Positions 41,068 through 44,080 of a DNA stretch of 44,080 nucleotides are shown one piece after another. The position numbers and the translations under genes were made by a program. Position 1 is the first letter of the stretch. Every line of letters starts with the position of its first letter. Below the pieces are notes generated by a model. The model saw nothing but the letters and a program-made list of their open reading frames with translations, did no database searches and was not told where the DNA came from. The DNA is from Gemmatimonadota bacterium (GTDB lineage: Bacteria; Gemmatimonadota; Gemmatimonadetes; Gemmatimonadales; GWC2-71-9): contig QHTT01000061.1 of the NCBI GenBank assembly GCA_003220935.1, positions 1 to 44,080 of the forward strand. Reading direction: 5' to 3'.

Positions 41068-42270
41068 ATGACGACCGACACAGCCTCTGCCCTGCTCGCG
41101 CGCTGGCGCGAAGACACCCCCGGCTGCCGTGAGCGCGTCCATCTCAACAACGCCGGCGCGGCGCTCATGCCGCGACCGGTGCTCGAGACGCTCACCCGCC
41201 ACCTCGAGCGGGAAGCGCTGATCGGCGGCTACGAGGCGGCGGACGAAGCCGACGCGCGCGTGCGAGAGAGCTATGCACGGATCGGAAGGCTGATCGGCGC
41301 CGCGGCCGGCAACGTCGCGATCGTGGAGAACGCCACGGTCGCGTTCGCGCAGGCGCTCTCGGCGTTCGATTTCCGCCCGGGCGACCGCATCGTCACCACG
41401 CGCACGGATTATCCCTCGAACCAGCTCATGTACCTGTCGCTGGCGCGCCGTGCGGGAGTCGAGACCGTGCGTGCCGACGACCTCCCCGAGGGGGGTGTGG
41501 ATCCCGAGAGCGTGCGTCGCCTCGCGCGGCATCCGCGCACCAAGCTCGTCGCCGTCACCTGGGTGCCGACCAATTCGGGGCTCGTGCAGGATGCGTCCGC
41601 GGTGGGCGAAGTGTGCGCCGGGCTGGGCGTGCCCTACCTCGTCGACGCGTGCCAGAGCGTGGGTCAGATGGCGACGGACGTCGGGACGCTACGCTGTGAT
41701 TTCCTCGCCGGGACGGCGCGCAAGTTTCTGCGCGGCCCGCGCGGGATCGGCTTCCTGTACGTCTCCGACCGCATGCTCGAGCGAGGGGCATTCCCCCTCT
41801 ACCCCGACCTGCGCGGCGCCGACTGGACCGATCCCGACGCCTTCCGGCTGGCCGACAGCGCGCGCCGCTTCGAGAACTGGGAGTTCGCCTACGCCCTCGT
41901 ACTGGGGCTCGGCGAGGCGGCGGGCTACGCGCTGGCGGTCGGCCAGGAAGGGGCCGACCGGGCTGGGCAGCTGGCCGCCCAGCTGCGCGAACGCTTGCAG
42001 GAGATCGACGGCGTGCGACTGCTCGACCGCGGCCGGGAGCGGTGCGCCATCGTCACGCTCGCTGTAGCAGGCCGGGACGCGGCGGAGTTGAAGCTCCGAC
42101 TCCGCGAGCGGGGGATCAACACGAGCTCGGCCGATCGCACCGCCGCCGGCGTGATCGATATGGACGAGAAGCGGGCCACGTCGGTGTTGCGTCTTTCGCC
42201 GCACTATTACAACACCGTAGAGGAGCTCGATCGGACCGTCGCGGAGCTGCGCGAGCTGATCCGCAGCTGA
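41068..42270 (+). CDS. class V aminotransferase (NifS/IPNS-epimerase-like)
   Basis: ATG 41068 gives 400 aa. It opens HLNNAGAALMPRPVLETL, as in isopenicillin-N-epimerase and cysteine-desulfurase-like proteins. TWVPTNSGLVQD and YLVDACQSVGQM carry the PLP Asp, PLP Lys219 is in GTARKFLRGPRG, and SPHYYNT lies at the end. There is no catalytic Cys loop typical of cysteine desulfurases, so epimerase or lyase activity is more likely. It is probably co-transcribed with proline dehydrogenase. Confidence 0.9.
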   Translation: MTTDTASALLARWREDTPGCRERVHLNNAGAALMPRPVLETLTRHLEREALIGGYEAADEADARVRESYARIGRLIGAAAGNVAIVENATVAFAQALSAFDFRPGDRIVTTRTDYPSNQLMYLSLARRAGVETVRADDLPEGGVDPESVRRLARHPRTKLVAVTWVPTNSGLVQDASAVGEVCAGLGVPYLVDACQSVGQMATDVGTLRCDFLAGTARKFLRGPRGIGFLYVSDRMLERGAFPLYPDLRGADWTDPDAFRLADSARRFENWEFAYALVLGLGEAAGYALAVGQEGADRAGQLAAQLRERLQEIDGVRLLDRGRERCAIVTLAVAGRDAAELKLRLRERGINTSSADRTAAGVIDMDEKRATSVLRLSPHYYNTVEELDRTVAELRELIRS

Positions 42271-42381
42271 AGCCTCTTGTCCCACACCGCACAGCTGCTA
42301 GGTTCCCACCCGATGACACGCCCCTGCCGCCCGAGCCACCAGCCGAATGCTCTTTCCACTTCTAGAGACGAGGTCGTTTCC

Positions 42382-43596
42382 ATGAAACGGGCGATGCTGC
42401 TGCTGCTCTTCACACTGCCGGCGTGGATCGCGCCGGTGCCGTCAGGCCCCGAGGACGAATCGGTATTCGTGAAGAACCTGAGGCCGGACCAACGCGAATC
42501 CCTGCTCTATGTCTGGACCAGCGACGCCGATGCCAAGCAGCCGGACTTCCTCACGGTCGTCGACGTCGATCCCAAGTCGCCGCGCTACGGCAAGATCCTC
42601 ACGACGGTCCCGACGGGCTCGACCGTGGACAACGAGGCGCATCACTTCGGCTACACGGTGAATGCGGACCGCATCTTCGCGGGCGGCCTGATCTCGAACC
42701 GGCTCTTCATCTACGACGTCAAGACCGACCCACAGCATCCCAAGCTCATCAAGACGATCCCGGACCTGGGCGCGTTGAGCGGCTACACCGGCCCGCATAC
42801 CTATTATGCCGTCCCCGGGGGCGTGATGATCGCCATGCTCGGTTCCAAAGACGGCACCGGGCCGGGCGCACTCATTCGGCTCGATGAACAGGGGAACTTC
42901 GTGTCCGCGCTTCCCGCTCCCAATCGCCCCGACGATCCGGGGTACATGTACGACGTCGGCGTAAAGCCCGAGCTGAACCGGATGGTTACGTCCAGCTGGA
43001 CACACCCGCACCACTTCCGCGCGAACCCGATCGCGCCTGAAAACGTCGGCGACGCGGTCGTGGTATGGGACTGGAAGGCCGGCACGGTGCTCCAGGTTGA
43101 GCACCTCGACAAGATGCCGCTGGAGGTGCGGTGGCAGCACGGCCCCGCGGCGCGCGGCGGATTCATCAACTGCGCCGGAGCGAGCACGATCTGGTATTGG
43201 GAGGACAAGGACGGCAAGGTCGCGTTCAGCCGCGTCATCCAGCTCCCGGCGAACTCGACGCCCGCGGACGTGCGGATCTCGTACGACAACCGGCTCCTCT
43301 ACGTGTCGCTGTTCAGCGGCAACGCCGTGCAGCAGTACGACGTCGCCGATCCCCTGCACCCCAAGTTCGTGAGCGAAGTCAAGCTGCAGGAGCCGAACAT
43401 GATGAAGCTCACGCCCGACAGCCGCCGCTTGTACGTGAGCAATTCGCTGCTCTCGAACCTCGACGGCAAGGTGCCGTTCCGGGTGTGGCTCCTGAACGTC
43501 GGAACGGGCGGCATGACCCTCGACGACAAGTTCGTGGTGGACTTCGATCAGTTCCCGACCGGGGCGGGCCGACCGCACGACATGCTGTTGAAATAG
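42382..43596 (+). CDS. exported SBP56/methanethiol-oxidase-family protein
   Basis: ATG 42382 gives 404 aa with a Sec signal peptide (MKRAMLLLLFTLPAWIAPVPS). The beta-propeller follows selenium-binding protein 56: an early LLYVWTSDADAKQPDFLTVVDVDP, then DNEAHHFGYT, RIFAGGLISNRLFIYDV, HPHHFRANP, GDAVVVWDW and a C-terminal GRPHDM. Members include methanethiol oxidase, a copper enzyme in the periplasm. Compared with the classical proteins, the Cys-Ser-Ser-Cys segment expected directly after the HH-G-W/Y element is missing, so selenium binding is unlikely and oxidase activity uncertain. GAGG precedes the start by 8 nt. Confidence 0.88.
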   Translation: MKRAMLLLLFTLPAWIAPVPSGPEDESVFVKNLRPDQRESLLYVWTSDADAKQPDFLTVVDVDPKSPRYGKILTTVPTGSTVDNEAHHFGYTVNADRIFAGGLISNRLFIYDVKTDPQHPKLIKTIPDLGALSGYTGPHTYYAVPGGVMIAMLGSKDGTGPGALIRLDEQGNFVSALPAPNRPDDPGYMYDVGVKPELNRMVTSSWTHPHHFRANPIAPENVGDAVVVWDWKAGTVLQVEHLDKMPLEVRWQHGPAARGGFINCAGASTIWYWEDKDGKVAFSRVIQLPANSTPADVRISYDNRLLYVSLFSGNAVQQYDVADPLHPKFVSEVKLQEPNMMKLTPDSRRLYVSNSLLSNLDGKVPFRVWLLNVGTGGMTLDDKFVVDFDQFPTGAGRPHDMLLK

Positions 43597-43616
43597 CGCG
43601 GATGCCCCCCCCGACG

Positions 43617-43636
43617 CCCCGGCCTTACGGCCGGGG
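43617..43636. terminator. bidirectional hairpin between SBP56 and epimerase genes
   Basis: ccccggcc (43617-43624) pairs with ggccgggg (43629-43636) over a 4-nt loop, centred in the 65-nt gap between two convergent stops. Confidence 0.6.
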
Positions 43637-43661
43637 GCGATGGGGCCACGGGACCCCGGGG

Positions 43662-44080
43662 CTACGCCCGCCACGCCTTCCAAGCCGCGTAGAAAATGTC
43701 TGCCTCGTCCACGAAGCCGCCATGGCGCGGCTGCCAGCCGAGCAGCCGCACGGCCTTGCGGGCATCCACATGCTGGTCCACTGCCAGCGCGTCCGCGAAA
43801 TCGCCCATCGTGCGACGCGCTTCCCCCAGGGGCACCGGTCGCAGCTCGCCCTGGAAGCCCGCCGCGCGTGCGGCCGCCGTCGCCATCTCGAGCACGGTGG
43901 CGCGCGACCGGTCGGTCACGTCGAACACCTCGCCGGCCCGTCCGCTCTCCGCGGCGCGCACGTAGGCGTCCGCCAGATCGTCGAGGTGCACCATCGTCCA
44001 CCGATTGTGACCCGACCCCACTACGGTGGGCGCCTTGCCGGCCGTGGCGGCGGCGAACCAGTCGCCGGTCAACCCGCCGC
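43662..44080 (-). CDS. NAD-dependent epimerase/dehydratase, 3' part
   Basis: Only the C-terminal part is in the window; the frame stays open to 44080. It contains RWTMVHLDDLADAYVRAAE, the conserved segment after the active site in extended short-chain dehydrogenases, GEVFDVTD and VDARKAVRLLGWQPRHGGF. This is the NAD(P)-binding epimerase family acting on nucleotide sugars or related ketones. The catalytic Tyr-x-x-x-Lys lies outside the window. Confidence 0.85.
   Translation of the reverse strand, partial: GGLTGDWFAAATAGKAPTVVGSGHNRWTMVHLDDLADAYVRAAESGRAGEVFDVTDRSRATVLEMATAAARAAGFQGELRPVPLGEARRTMGDFADALAVDQHVDARKAVRLLGWQPRHGGFVDEADIFYAAWKAWRA

Overview
The window is GC-rich, densely packed bacterial chromosome, with small intergenic gaps and many 4-nt start/stop overlaps. 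No rRNA, tRNA, CRISPR array, transposase or phage gene was seen. Diderm features are present: a TonB-dependent receptor, lipoproteins with lipoboxes, a periplasmic HtrA protease and Sec signal peptides. The combination of a giant BNR/sortilin-type secreted protein, a ribosomal bTHX protein, an EF-P with a PGN loop, and Ku plus three-domain LigD fits a soil-type Gemmatimonadota (or a related FCB/Acidobacteria-like lineage). That assignment is inference from gene content only.

Layout. 1-5 kb (minus): a methyltransferase, a small hypothetical gene, a large secreted BNR/sortilin-repeat protein broken by a frameshift, and a membrane protein. 5.1-7.9 kb (plus): a DUF4349 lipoprotein, an HtrA-type protease and a tandem ACT-domain protein. 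7.95-13.45 kb (minus): a probable operon ligD > alpha/beta hydrolase > EVE protein > 49-aa ribosomal protein bTHX > small secreted protein > dinB. Facing it, ku and a MerR-TPR regulator form a plus-strand pair (13.5-15.2 kb), so the whole non-homologous end-joining system sits around one divergent promoter. 15.2-17.2 kb (minus): a frameshifted DUF72 gene and a Sad/YneI-like aldehyde dehydrogenase. 17.4-23.8 kb (plus): a small W-rich protein, a TonB-dependent receptor, a class C beta-lactamase-fold serine hydrolase, a PmpA/PmpB (YeeE/YedE) sulfur-transport pair, and a multi-TM protein with a helix-hairpin-helix tail. 23.85-27.8 kb (minus): a redox operon of Old Yellow Enzyme, quinone oxidoreductase, aldo-keto reductase and HAD phosphatase. 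It is divergent from an NADPH-type beta-hydroxyacid dehydrogenase (27.9-28.8 kb). 29.1-29.5 kb: a small exported protein behind a structured leader. 29.65-34.2 kb (minus): MoaD-like protein, thrB and thrC as one unit, a class I aminotransferase, and efp. 34.3-36.7 kb (plus): an FAH-family hydrolase and a large orphan protein that overlaps tail-to-tail with a lipase-maturation-factor-like membrane protein. 38.4-43.6 kb (plus): a coiled-coil lipoprotein, an ABM-like protein, proline dehydrogenase, a class V aminotransferase and an exported SBP56-family protein. The window ends inside an NAD-dependent epimerase gene (minus).

Functional themes are DNA break repair and translesion synthesis, detoxification of reactive carbonyls and enones, threonine and perhaps sulfur amino-acid synthesis, and envelope functions. 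The items most worth a second look are the thrC-thrB-MoaD operon, the NHEJ locus with its attached MerR-TPR regulator and short tandem repeats, and the unannotatably short bTHX gene. Also notable are an SBP56 protein lacking the cysteine motif, an EF-P with Asn at the modified-lysine position, and two genes each broken by what looks like an out-of-frame internal deletion. No gap without a gene exceeds about 260 bases.
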